64,000 bases of DNA from Chrysomallon squamiferum. Lineage: Eukaryota; Mollusca; Gastropoda; Neomphalida; Peltospiridae. Below the pieces are notes generated by a model, which saw nothing but the letters and a program-made list of their open reading frames with translations, searched no databases and had not been told where the DNA came from. The stretch's first letter is position 1, and every line of letters starts with the position of its first letter. The stretch is taken from contig CM022665.1 of the NCBI GenBank assembly GCA_012295275.1, positions 8,321,976 to 8,385,975 of the forward strand, in the 5' to 3' direction. A program made the position numbers and the translations under genes. Positions 50,101 through 62,855 of this stretch are shown one piece after another.

Positions 50101-53100
50101 AATAGAACACGAACAAAAATAACATTCTAGATAGACTGAGAACACACAAACTTAGTATGATCTACAAATCTTCATGTCATACTTGAAAACAAACTAGAAC
50201 ACAAAGCTTGATGGTCACAAATTACAGCTAAATAATACACATAAATTAATAATAATGTACTTTCAGACTGTATATGTTTTTATTTTTTTTTATCTAGGGA
50301 CAAGACTGTCATCATCGAGAAGCTTTAGCCACAGCATTAAAACTTTCAGGCAAAGGGAATACAACAAAGAAGCCACTTCTAGCTGAAGTTGTACAGAATT
50401 TATATGACTATCAGTCCAAATCAGCAACAGATGTTTTGTCAAATGCTCATGTAAGGTTTTCTTAACATAACTTTGTTTGTTTTTTTAAACTTTGCGGTGG
50501 TGTGTGTGCACTTATGGCCTAAATAATTTTAGAAAATTAATTTAAAACTTGCTTACAATAATTATCAAGTTGTTGCCTTTGAAAATATCTAGTAGAATTT
50601 GTTATATCCATCAGTATTTATATTGTTAAAGACACTTACAAATTTTAAATTCTGCATTCTTAAAAGAACATTCTTTAAAATATGGGTTATATCAAGTCAA
50701 GCTGCTGAAAAGATGTTTTCATTTTACAAGTTAGTAGGTGCTTGCTAAGTTTCTTGTTTTAATCTGAAATTTTGATCATGATAATCAGTCTAACAATATT
50801 TTTTATTCTATTTTTGTGTGTGTGTGTCTGCATAGGACATTCATTGATTTAGTTATTTTTCAGTTAATTAGATTAATTTATCACAAAGAAGGGGTACCTA
50901 TAGTTTGAAACCAATAAAAAAGTCCAGATTAAAATTTAAAGAAAAAACGAAAATATTTATAAATAGAACATGGTTTGTATGCAACCTTTTTATGTTTCTG
51001 ATGTTATTTATCTAATTTTTTTATTAACCACATTAACTTTAGATAATTTATTCCTATTATTTCTCTCTTATCTTTTTTTTAATTTTTTTTTGCTTTTTTT
51101 CTTATAACAGTATACACATCTATATCTGCAGCACTGATGTATATTTTTTTTTTGTGTTTCTTTGCCTTTTGCTCTTCAGGATTCTAATCAACAAGATTAT
51201 ATCACAGTTCCAAAGGTAATATACTTTATAGTGTCTTTCATTTCAAAACTGATTCTGGATACATAACTTTAAAATATCTATTTTACTATTTAGTTTGATA
51301 ATATATATTATAAAATGATTTTGTATTTGAATATTCATTATGATGTTCTTTAATGTAATTCGAACATTAATAACTGAACTTTTTCAGAAATAATTTCAGT
51401 CCTTTCAAATTTCCTAGAAGATAAAAGAATCATTTAGATAAATGTGATAAAAATTATTTTTATTTTTTTAATGCACTCAACACAGAAGTGTATGGAAACT
51501 TAAAATTAAAGTTAACAGTTTTCTGAGTTAGTTAGAGTAGAGATTATTACTTACAGATTACAGAATGTTAAATATAATGTTATGGTTAATACCTTTAACA
51601 GTAGTTTTTGACCACTTTTTTGTGAAAGCTTAGGAGCTATTTTATTGAAATTCTTTATTACCTGAACTAATACACAGCCAAAGATTTGTGTGTGTGTTTA
51701 ACAGTCATACAAGATACACATAACTTGAATCTATTTATTGAATTAGAGATATTTAGCACTTTTGTTTTATGTAATATATTGTCAATAAGCGCAGCCCTGA
51801 GGGAATATAAATAAATAATACCATATTATCTTCCAAACACTTGGCTATGGAAATTCATTTCAGTAAATACATAAACTAAATATTGCAGTTATCAGTTATT
51901 CTTAACTTTCATGTATTAAATCAGCAAAAAAGTCCGATGTGCTCATGTGCAGTTTTTAGGCTGACCATTTTTTAGTGTAATTTACACATATTAGCCGTAT
52001 TACAGTGTTTCTTAAATATGTTTTTTAATGACTATGCTTCTTTTATTTTTAGCTATATTGTCATTTTGACATATATGATACTATTTACAAACTAATTGAT
52101 CAGTAAAGGATATTAAAAATTTTGTTTTGATTCAGGCACTTATAAAGCCTGTGTCAGTGTATATTTAGTACAGCTAGTACTCATATATACAAACAATTAT
52201 GATCTGAAGATTGCTTCAGTATTTCAGAAAATCTATACAGTGCCTCACTTTCAAAGTAGTTTCTCATCATAAATATGATTTAATTTGACTTTTCTTTTTA
52301 ATAAATTTGTTTAATTATTATTATTATTATTATAGTTTTATTTTTTTATTATTTTTTTTTTATTTTACAGAATCTGACAGAAGACCAAATTAATGATGCT
52401 CAGATTAAGTTCGAACTCTATGATAAGGTATTTTTTTTGTTGTTATGTGTTTTAAATATTTTGTAACATAAAAGTTAGATACTTAATATGTGGTTAAATT
52501 TGTACTTTTGACACAAACTGACATGTGTTGAAAGTAAAAAATAATAATTGTATATCTCTAATTTAGTATTATGCTAGTATCCTGAATTATAAATGCATTG
52601 TACATTTCTTTAAATATTTCTAAAAAAACCAAAAAAAAATGAAATGAAAAAGATATTAAAAATAAATCTATTAAACAAATATTATCTTACATTTAAGCAG
52701 TCATCTATTCACCTGTGACAGAATAAATTCTTTATAAATTCATAAAACTTTTAAATATTTTTGTTTGTACATTTCTTACTTTGATAAACATTTTAAATAA
52801 AATATTTTCAGGATGGAAATGGAACAATTGAAAAAGAAGAGCTTCGAGACTTATTTATGGATATATTTCCTGGATTTCATAGGTTTGAAACTACACGTAA
52901 AATTTTATTATAGCTGAATAATTTTTAATATTTTCATGACTTTGGTAATTTCACATTTTAATTGCATAAACAAAAAATAAAACAAGTGAAAACAGTCTTC
53001 TTATACTTTGATAGAAATTATTCTGCAACATAAAATCACATAAACAAAATAAGTAAAATAAAATCAGTAATAATTTTTTATTAATTATATTTGTCATCGG

Positions 53101-54679
53101 TGTGTTTCATGTGATGAATTTGGTTATAGTAATAATGATAATTATTTATCTTTGTGGTAACATTTTATATACACCTGTGTTTGTTATTCATAATAATTTT
53201 TAAAAATCTTTCGTTATTCACTCAAAGAAATCATGTATTTTGTATGTGTGTTTTCTCTTTTAATATGATGTTTATTTGGTTTCAGAAATATGCTGGACAG
53301 ATATGTTAATGATGAATTCAATGCAATTGATAAAGATTTTAGCAATAGTAAGTTTAAAAAAATAAGTAAAAAAAATAATTATTCAGATAGCATACTAATT
53401 AGTTTGGTGGTGATTCCTGAAACCAATTATCTAAATATTTTAATTTTATTATCCGAAGTGGAAAGATGCTATAATGTATACAGCTGTGTTAAATATTAAA
53501 TATTCATGCAAAACGTAGTTGAAATGATGTTGAAAAAAACCCCAAACAATATCTATTAGAATCAATAACAAAGGTTATTAGTTATAATGCCAGGGTATAC
53601 CAGTGTGTTTTTTCTGACTAAATTTGAAGTATGTTATTATAAAAGGCTTGGTGAAAGTACTGAAATTGAGTGTTCATTTGGACATCATTTTCTGTTAAAA
53701 TTCCAAAATAATCTGCTAAATACTTTATTTAGAGATAAAAAAAACACACAAAATAATCAAGTAGACATCATACATGTCCATTTCTAGGATTCACCAGTAA
53801 CCATTGAAACTGTTACATAATCAGGGTAGGGGATTATAATAATTAATTCAGAACTGTATTCTTTTTTTTTTTTTTTTTCCTTAATTAAAACAAATATTTT
53901 ATATCCTCTTCGTGAAAGAAAATAATTTAATCTGACATTCTGGAACATGAAAAAGAATGTTTTAGATCAAAAGCTTTCGTATGTTTAAAAAATATTTTTT
54001 AAAATATTTTTTTTATTTTTACCTGTTCTCTTTAGGGGTCTACATGTCTCTTAGTCCTGGAGGTAGGATCATTTTGTGCTAGTATTATGCATGGTTAATC
54101 ATTTTCTCACAGGAAATGTGGCTAAAATTATCTTACCTACTCGATGATATTTGGTTTTGGCATGCAGTCTACCTAAATAAAATAATTTCTCTAAAACATA
54201 GTTGCATTTTGTAGAGTAGTAAGTGAAACATCAATGTCTGGTTGGGTGTTTTCTTCCAGTAATGTAGGATGTTAAAATGTAATATGTGAAGTAAAGAGAC
54301 ATGTTTGAAAGTAATGTTTTTGAAAGAAGTTTGGATTCTATACATGCATGCATGCATGCATACATACATAATGCTGTAAAGTCCCTTTACATGTAAAATA
54401 AAAAACAAAAAAATGGTTGAAGATTTTTATTCAGAGAGATCCTTTTATGTTTATGTTATTGATACAAGGAGCCTACATACATCTTGTATACTTCCAAGTT
54501 ATGCATTTATTTTGTTTTTCTTGATAAATAATTTATTATTACATTAAAATAACAAGATTATAAAAAATAATGGAAATTGACATATTTCTCACTGAAATGT
54601 AAAAACAGTGCCTCAGGATTTTGGATGTGGGAGCTATGCAACAGTTTATTCCAAAACATATTTTTTTTCTCTTTTCTTA

Positions 54680-54721
<42 letters not shown>

Positions 54722-57700
54722 TATTATTATTATTATTATTTTTTTTTAATTTTGTGTTCATGCATTTTCTTCAGCTTATTTGATTTTCACACTTTTGTTT
54801 TAGCAGTGATGTATCAGGAAAAAGTAAAACAAAATGGTTTATTTTTTATTACTATTTTTTTTTTTTCTATCATTAAAGATCTAGTTAAACATTATTGAGG
54901 TAAAACCCTAGTCAACCTTATTATTATGTTAATGTGTATAACTATTTATATAAATGTTCAAATTTCACAATGTTTCAAGACTAATGCTCAGTTAACGTTA
55001 TTAAATCTGTAAATTAAAAACATTAAAAAAAAAAATAATAAACTATATATATGTATATATATATATATTAAATGTAACAAAAAACATTTGTGGATTTGAG
55101 AATATGAAAATATAAACATGAAAGAACTAATCAATATTAATGCTAAAATATTTTATTTTAAGTTATTGGCTGATATTGTTTAAACTGACCTCATACTTTT
55201 AGCAAATGACTGCATGATCTTGTTTTTAGTTCCAAAGCATGAAATAATTGAACTTCTCTTTTTCTTTTTAATTTAAAAAAAAAAAAAAAAATGTTTTTTC
55301 TGCTGTTTGGATTCTTATGATGAATAATTTATTTTCTATGCAGTTGGAATTTTTATTCAATTTAATATTCTGAATTTGATCTATGTTGATATTATTTCAT
55401 TTTTAGATAAGATCAGTTTTCTTTTCTTTTTTTTTTTTTTACTTACTTTATAGGAGTTATCTTGACTACTTTTCCGAAATGTCTGAAATATAAATGTAGT
55501 TCTGAGTGTCAGATTAAGGGTATCAAATTACTCACATAGAGATGACTTTAATCACAAAGATAAAATCACAATTTTTGCAATTTATAAAGAAGGAAGTTCT
55601 GTTAATCAGTGTTATATGACCAGTGGTCTTTTCTTAATTCATAAATTGTAAACAGTTATTCATTTAAATGATAAAATAGTGTTCCTTTTTTCTTGTAAAT
55701 TTTCTTTATTTTATTTTATTGTATTATTATTATTATTTTGAATCCACCCACAGTGTTATTACTGCTTTATTCTACCAACAGATGGTTACTAATTGTAATG
55801 TCTGTTAAGAATTATATCGTTTTATTTTCTTAAAACCCCCTGAATATTTTGCCTTTTTACTTGACATATTTGTATTTATTAATGTTATACCTGAATGACC
55901 TCACTGTTTAAGATGTAAGACATAATCCAGACTTAGTCTTATTAAATATGAATAATTTAAAACAAATATTCATTTTTGTTTTGTTTTTATCTTAAAAACT
56001 TAATTATCTCCATCTGATAAATTTTTTAATGTAGAGTAAATGTTTATATTTATTCTTGTGAAATATAAAATAAAACTTGGTGAACAAATAACAAGATATA
56101 CTGTTGTCTTAAGCAATAGACACTTTGACTTAATTTGTATGCTAAGAAATGGCAGGAAATTCTTGCATTGCTTATAAATGATTTTTTTGTTTGTTTGTAT
56201 TTTCATTAATATTTTGTTGATTTTTTTTAATCAGATTAGGAAAGATGCATTTCTAACTTATGGAATTATAAAAATAAATTATATTCCTTTTTTTTTTTTT
56301 ATCACTGTTGATAATATCAGGTAGGTAGATTCCTTTTGTGACAGTCTTGTGACCATGAATTAAATAACACATATTAGAATATTAACACTGATTAAGTTTA
56401 GAAAAATATTTGGTTGAACAGACAACATTCCTTAATCTATAATCTATTTATTATTATTTGTAACAGGCATAGACTTCAATGAGTTTCTAGGAATGTACAA
56501 GAGACTCTTTTTACTGTGCAAGTCGGTGGTGTCACAAGATGTTTCCAGTATTTTGCATTCACCTGGTCATTCCAGCAAGCCACCACCACTTCCATCAACT
56601 CCACCACCAGCAATGGTAAAAGTCTACAAATGAATAATTGGAAATCAATTTTTCTTCTTTTCCTTAACTTTTTCCACAAACATTTTAAAATAATTTATGC
56701 TTCCAGTAAAAGCATTTTGAATATGTACCAATAAATTTATTCATAAAAAGGTCTGTTTTCTCAGGCAGTAATAAAATACATCCTGTTTTGCATTTCAGAA
56801 TGTAAAATAATAAAAGTTATTATCATTGATAGTCACCTAATTTGTACTGAATAGAATTTTATTGTTTTTAAATACATGTTTTGATTTTTCAGATCAAGAG
56901 TGGTAAAGAGAGTCTAAGTTCTTTGAATGAAATGAAGAATGGATCTGGTAACAATGAAGTCAATGGAGCTGTAAATGACATGTACTCTTTCTTTGATGAT
57001 CCAGTACCGTCAGCTGGAGGATTTAAATCTTTCAGCAGGTTTGTTTTTATATATTTTTTTAAACTAAAGCAATAGATGAAAAAAACACATCAATGAAGAT
57101 TGTTGAGGTGAGATGGCCTGTATATGTTTATGTTTTTTGAAATTTGGAGCTAATTCATTTTAGTTGTTCAACAGAGGCTAAACAGAGTACTTTTGCAATA
57201 TGTTTTCAACTTCTTTTTTTATCTTTTTTAGTTATGGATAGTCTATTGTTTTAGGCTTTCAGTTTATTCTGAAATTCTGTTTTATATTGTTGCATCATTA
57301 TTTAAGAGCCTTTATCATATTCTGCATCAAAGGTAAATTGTTACTTGGTTCTTACTTTGTACACTGATGATAATTTAAGTGTTTGTTAAGGTGCACATGT
57401 TACATCAGTTAGTTTTGGAATAACCAAGACTAAAATATTTGTGTTCATTTGTTGTCACAACAGTACTTCATCATCAAGAAGCAAACCATCTCACATACCA
57501 GTTTACTCACCACTCAAGAGGTTAGTTACTCACCAAATTCAGCATTGATGTTGCATTGTGCACACAGGGTTCGATGTTAACTGTTTGGCCATTTTTAACA
57601 ATAATTACAGTGAAAGCAATGGCTTCAAACTAAATTTTTGTTGTTTCTCAAAATTAAATATATATATATATATTTTTTCCCTTGTAGATTATTACATTAA

Positions 57701-60700
57701 GGTCACAATGATTCTGATGGAATTGATGAATTATGAATAATTGAGTATATTTGTGCTAAGAAAGTTCTGTGTTCAGCAGTACGAAAAATAAAGAAAAAAT
57801 CCAGTTAGAAAAAAACAACAAAAAAAACAACATTTTATTAAGCTGTTTAGTTGTTGCTATTTAAAGTAATACTTACATAAATAATAAAACAACTGTTAAT
57901 GTCAAACCCTGATATGTTTGTTGTACACACTTTAATGATTGTAGTAACAGCAGTTACATTATAAAGGAAAGTTGAGCATGATGTGCTGTTAGAAAATATG
58001 TTTCTTTTCAAAACAGGATTTCTGTCTATTATTTCATCAAATAAATATATAAGTCAAAATGTAAATTTTAAAACGTGTAGTTACAAACATTAACTTAAGT
58101 TTGTAGTAATTAGAAAATATTTTTATTTTATAGTAATATTACAGATCATATTAAATATTATCAATTTAAATTCAAGAATGTATTTTGTTTTTCTGTACTG
58201 TTCAGAACAGACACTATTCAAAAGACAAAATAAGTGATTGCCAAAAGTGACAGAATTGGAAAGTCTTTACATTTGCATGGATGAATTTGACAACTGTTAA
58301 CCAATGTATATTGAAATAAATTTTTATTACGAGAATACAGCAAGAGGCTTTATCTGGAGCACCAAATCTACTAGCTCTGATTATACTATATCTTCATTTA
58401 ACTTGTATTTGATTCAGTTTTGTAATGAAATGTGTGTTCTTTTAATTTCATAATTAAAACAAAACAAGTTTCTAAATGCAATTAGCCACACTTAAGGATT
58501 TTAATGTTTTGGTTAGAGAGCTTACCTTATTAACCAGGTTAGTTAGATTATTATTATTATTTTTTTTTTCCTTAATCATTACTTTGTGTTTCTAACATTC
58601 TTAATGTCTTATCTGTTAATTAACCACTAATTAAGAAATTCATAAACTATGCATGTTATATAGCTATCACTGGTGCATAAACTCTGTATTGTCTTGTTAA
58701 AATATAGATATAATATATATAATTTATAGTTATAAAAGTTTTTATTTATTTAGGTTTTTTTTAATATATCTCTTATCATTGTTCCCTTATAAAAATAATA
58801 ACAATAATAATAATATTTAAATTATCTTCAAAAATGCCTAAGTTGCAGCTGGTATCATCTTATTCATATACTGGCAAAATAAAGTCAAAGAAATATTTAT
58901 TCAGAGATTTCACACTGAACATTCTATTATTAAAACTATTTGTTGATGTTCACATATGGTATCCTTTGACATAATCAGCTACATTTTCAGTGAGTTATAT
59001 AGGGGGAATTTATCTAGCTTTTATAATATAATTTTTTTCAAATTTCTATGTAAAGTATTTTTACAATCTCTATTAATCATATAACACAATTATTCTTGTT
59101 AATTAGTTTCCAACCTTGTTTTCAGGTTACATCTTGTAATTAATTGTGTTATTTTTTATTATTGCTATATATTTTTAAAATACTAATTATTGGTTTTTCT
59201 CAGTTCTGTCTTGACCACTGAGTTCAGTTTTATAAAAAAATAAAAAAATAAATTCAATCTGATGGATATATCATTGTTTGAAATCTTAATGCATTACTTT
59301 AATGCTGATGTTAATAGAGTTTAGAATGACATGAATGACTGCTGTTTCTAAATTAAATGTAAATGTACCTAATGATTATAATTATTTGGATCATTTTTAT
59401 GTATTTTCAACAGCACGTCAGTATTATTTTATAATAGTTTTAAAACTACATTACTTGTTTGATCTATCAGTGAAACAAGCAAACAAGCTGAGACAAAACT
59501 GACAAGTTCTGCAGTTAACAGAAAGACTGAGTCTCTGACTTCAAATACTGGCAATGAGATGACATCATTGCAAGGTTTGCCATCTTTAAACAAAGACAGG
59601 GGAACTGGTGGCCTTTCGTCTTTGGTTGGAGCTCCTCCACTAGTTGATGGAAAACAAGGTACTAAAATGCAATTTTGGTAGTAAGAACAATAGGCCTAAA
59701 AGTCTTTTCTATACTTCTAAAAGACTTTTGTTTTATATGAAGTCTTAGCTATTAATAGAGTATCACAGCAAAATAGTATGAGAATGAGATTGGTATATTT
59801 TGTTGTTACTAGCCACAGACAAAAAGAACAGCTTGGAAATGTACAAAATGTATAAAGGTCAGTTGTATCAACAAAAATACAATACAGAACAGAAAAATGA
59901 CTTTTAATGTTTTCCACTGCAGTTTGGCAGATAACAAGATTGTAATTCTAGTACAATCAAAAGCATTGTAATTTCCAAATTTACAGTTGGGGGGGGTTTG
60001 ACATTTATTTTTTAAAGAAATAATGCCATGAAAAGGATTGATTGTTTTAGGTATTCTCTTCTTTATTATGTTGTTAGTTCCCTCGTTAATAATGCTGTAT
60101 TTCTGAAGTTAGAAAAAATTTAATTTAGTTTTGAATTAGGGTCACAGACTGGTATTTGTTTTTACTTAAATTTTTAATTTATTGCTTACATTAAACAGCA
60201 AAAAAAAGAAATGATTCAGAAGATCATTTAAGAGACGCAAGTGACAGACTAAATGATTTTAGCATTGGTAAGTTTCAATATTTTTGAAAAATATGAAAAA
60301 TAATTATTACTAGTTTAAAATGTATCTTTTGTAATAGAAATAAATGGTTTTACTAAAACAGTATAAAAATAACAGACATAAACAACTGATTATATCACTA
60401 TATTATATCTAGAAAATGTTATAATAAAAAGGAAAACATTGACTTCAACATCTTATACTAAAAAAAAATTACAATAAACTATTACATTAATATATTCAGC
60501 TTTTGTATTTCATGTTTAATGCAAAAACAAAACTATATCTCTGTATATATTTTTTTTCAGATAATTCAGAAACCTTTGAATACGAAGATGATTATGAGCC
60601 AGAAGATGATGCTAATATTCAAAGTTCTGGGTAAATTGTCTTTTATCACTGGACATTAATCTATAACTAAAATGACTGTGCATGTGGATTTTGTTTTCAA

Positions 60701-62855
60701 GAAAACATTCAGAGTGCATGGTAATATCTTGGATGCATTAGTCATTGAACACCCACAGCTTAGAACATTTACATTTTGATTAGATTAATTTTTCTGTAAA
60801 TGTAAATAGTAAGAAAGATGCCATCATGTTACATTTTTAACAGGAGCAAGGTGAAGAATAAAATTTTAACAAATGTTTGTTGTTTTGAGAAGGAATCTGA
60901 AAAGGTAATAAAAAACTAAATCTGTTTCATATCACTAGCTTAAAATGTTACCAGCTTGGTTGCTGCCCAGGAAAACTTATTATCTCTGTGAATTGTAATG
61001 GCAAAATAAGAATAATTATTTCTTTTCATTTATTTTGTTATGTAGAATCAGTGCAAGTCAGAAAAGTCAACGGTCTGACAAGAAATCTTCTCAGGAAAAT
61101 GGCAGTTTAGCTGAAGATACTGAAGAAATAGAAGAAGATATCATAACAGATGATTTTCCAAATAGTGAGAAAAATGGGGTATATAAACATGTTTTAATTG
61201 ATAATTTACATTTTCAACAAGTAGTTTTAAGCCGAAAGAGAATAAATATATTGTCAAAAAAGAAATGCATAGGCAATAGGGAAAGAAGAAAAATATTTCA
61301 TTTTAGAAAATATCGTCGTTTTTTTTTTTTTTAAGAATGTTGCCGAATGGCTATTTTTGTTGATTTTCCTGGAATGGGACAGCATGTTCAAATGCAACCA
61401 AAAACAGATTTAATGCATGTTGTTTGACAATTGCAGGAAATTGGCATGAAATACTCTAAATTTTACAAATGCATGTGAAACTCAGAGGAAAGATTGAGGT
61501 ACTGATGGATATTTAAATTGCAGTGCTTGCAGTGATTCCTTATTTCCATTTCAACATACACGAGTTATAAGACGCCAAGACTGCATGCCAAATCAGAATA
61601 TTGCAGTAGGCTGCCTCTGGTTAGGTAAATCACAATCAGCAGTCGGGTACCACATTAATGTCCATCAGAGCACCATTCCACATCTCTGGGACAGACACCA
61701 ACAGTTTCAATCAGTTGAAGACTGGCCCAGAAGTGTGGAGGATCTCACCTAACAACTGCAGCACTAGATTAGTTATATCCATACTTTGCACTTGCATCAT
61801 CTAACATTGCTGGATGCATACCTGGTTTGAAAAGGGTGTATGAACAAACCATTCAGAACTGACTTTGAGAAGTTGGTTTATGGGCTTGGAGACCAAATGT
61901 TGACAGATTGGGTGGAGGGAGTGTCATTACGTGGGGAGCCATCTCATACACCAGCAGAAGTAAAGTTGTGTTCATATAAGGCAACCTGGCAGCTGTATGA
62001 GCTACTGGGTTGAAATTCTTTGTCATCACATGTTCATTTGGGATTGACAGAGAGAGCTCTCTCAGCAGGACAGTGTCAGGTCATTCATGGCTTGTTTAAC
62101 AGTTGGTTTCCTACATAATGGGAATTTTAAAGTGCTGCCAAGGCTGTCAAGATCTCAGAATCTCAACCTCAATGGATATCTATGGGATGAACTGGACAGA
62201 TGAGTATGCCAGTGTGACTCATAGGCTTAGATGCATCTGCAGCTCTCAGATGCACTGCAGGAAGAATGGGCTAAGTTTCCACATATGCCCCAGGTTCAGA
62301 GATTCATTCAAGGGGATGTTGCTGCTGGGGCCAGATAAGACATTTATTTTCAGCACCCTCTTATGATGCTGTTTGGTGACGAAAATACCTCCTCTGCCAT
62401 CAGACCATCTCAAGAACACTGTCACATACTCATGTAAAATTTTATTGTGATACAGTGATAAATAATAAGGTTATGCCACTTTGTATCAAAGCAATAATTC
62501 CCGTGAATATTTTGACAGTATAGTAAAGTTTCTTGGTCATAAGAACTTATTCATTATGTGAAATTTATTACTCATAATTAATTCTTAATTGCATAATTTT
62601 AACTCTTAACATCACAAAAATTTGTGCTACTTCTTTGTGAGAGATTACTGTAGTTCACCAACCATACTACTTTCAGTTTCAAAATCTTTAGTATTAAGTA
62701 AAAGCTAATGGAGTATTTGTACTCACATGTTTTAGAAACTGCATTTCATTTATTTTTGTTTTTCATTTCAGTTTGATGACCTGCAAACAGATGATGTCAG
62801 CTTATCACAAGCTGATGGCATCTTTGATTATCAAGAAGAAATTGCTCTACCCTAG
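47135..62855 (+). CDS. CEP43: CEP43 (FGFR1OP/FOP) with an EF-hand pair
   Basis: Seventeen coding exons join in frame: 47135-47215, 48499-48552, 49385-49439, 49687-49775, 50298-50450, 51180-51215, 52371-52427, 52812-52882, 53286-53347, 56467-56615, 56893-57038, 57464-57520, 59471-59658, 60199-60267, 60561-60630, 61046-61178 and 62772-62855; 517 aa. The N-terminus is the FOP dimerisation/LisH region: DNELRDLVAQTLETNGTLGK, ASVFLALEEQESVQNKTPF, KEFLSTKEGKVVASLV, FTLAVFDPETG. Relatives act at centriolar distal appendages, satellites and cilium base, anchoring microtubules. Conserved downstream motifs are SFFDDPVP (301-307) and the acidic EYEDDYE. Unlike human CEP43, residues about 160-235 hold two canonical EF-hand loops, DKDGNGTIEKEE (174-185) and DKDFSNSIDFNE (214-225), suggesting calcium binding. 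A proline-rich linker and a Ser/Glu-rich tail follow. The gene identity is firm; calcium binding is inference from the loops. Confidence 0.93.
48806..48862. repeat. (ATGT/ATGC)n tetranucleotide microsatellite
   Basis: Mixed ATAT, GCAT and GTAT tetranucleotides in CEP43 intron 2. A shorter GCAT array lies at 54341-54361 in intron 9. Confidence 0.85.
54678..54740. repeat. (TTA)n microsatellite
   Basis: About 20 TTA units with one interruption, in the long CEP43 intron 9 (53348-56466). Poly-Ile and poly-Tyr open frames across it are artefacts. Confidence 0.95.
61510..62440 (+). mobile_element. Tc1-like transposase remnant in CEP43 intron 16
   Basis: Plus-strand sequence between exons 16 and 17 reads, with frameshifts and stops, AVGCLWLGKSQSAVGYH, QFQSVEDWPRSVED, LRxFG-like TDFEKLVYGLG, DRLGGGSVITWGAISYT (second aspartate-block region, across a frame change) and GNLAA. 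This order matches the helix-turn-helix, DWPRSGRP linker and GGGSVMVWGGISYTG block of Tc1-family transposases. It is inactive. The insertion explains the higher GC of this stretch. Termini and TA duplications were not identified. Confidence 0.65.

Noticed and set aside
48806-54370. Regularly spaced short repeats as a CRISPR-like array
   Set aside because: These are tetranucleotide microsatellites without unique spacers, in an animal intron.
54577-54898. Poly-Tyr/poly-Ile frames
   Set aside because: Translations of the TTA microsatellite.
62103-62366. 87-codon plus-strand frame as a gene
   Set aside because: It lies within the decayed Tc1-like element and is out of frame with the recognisable transposase.
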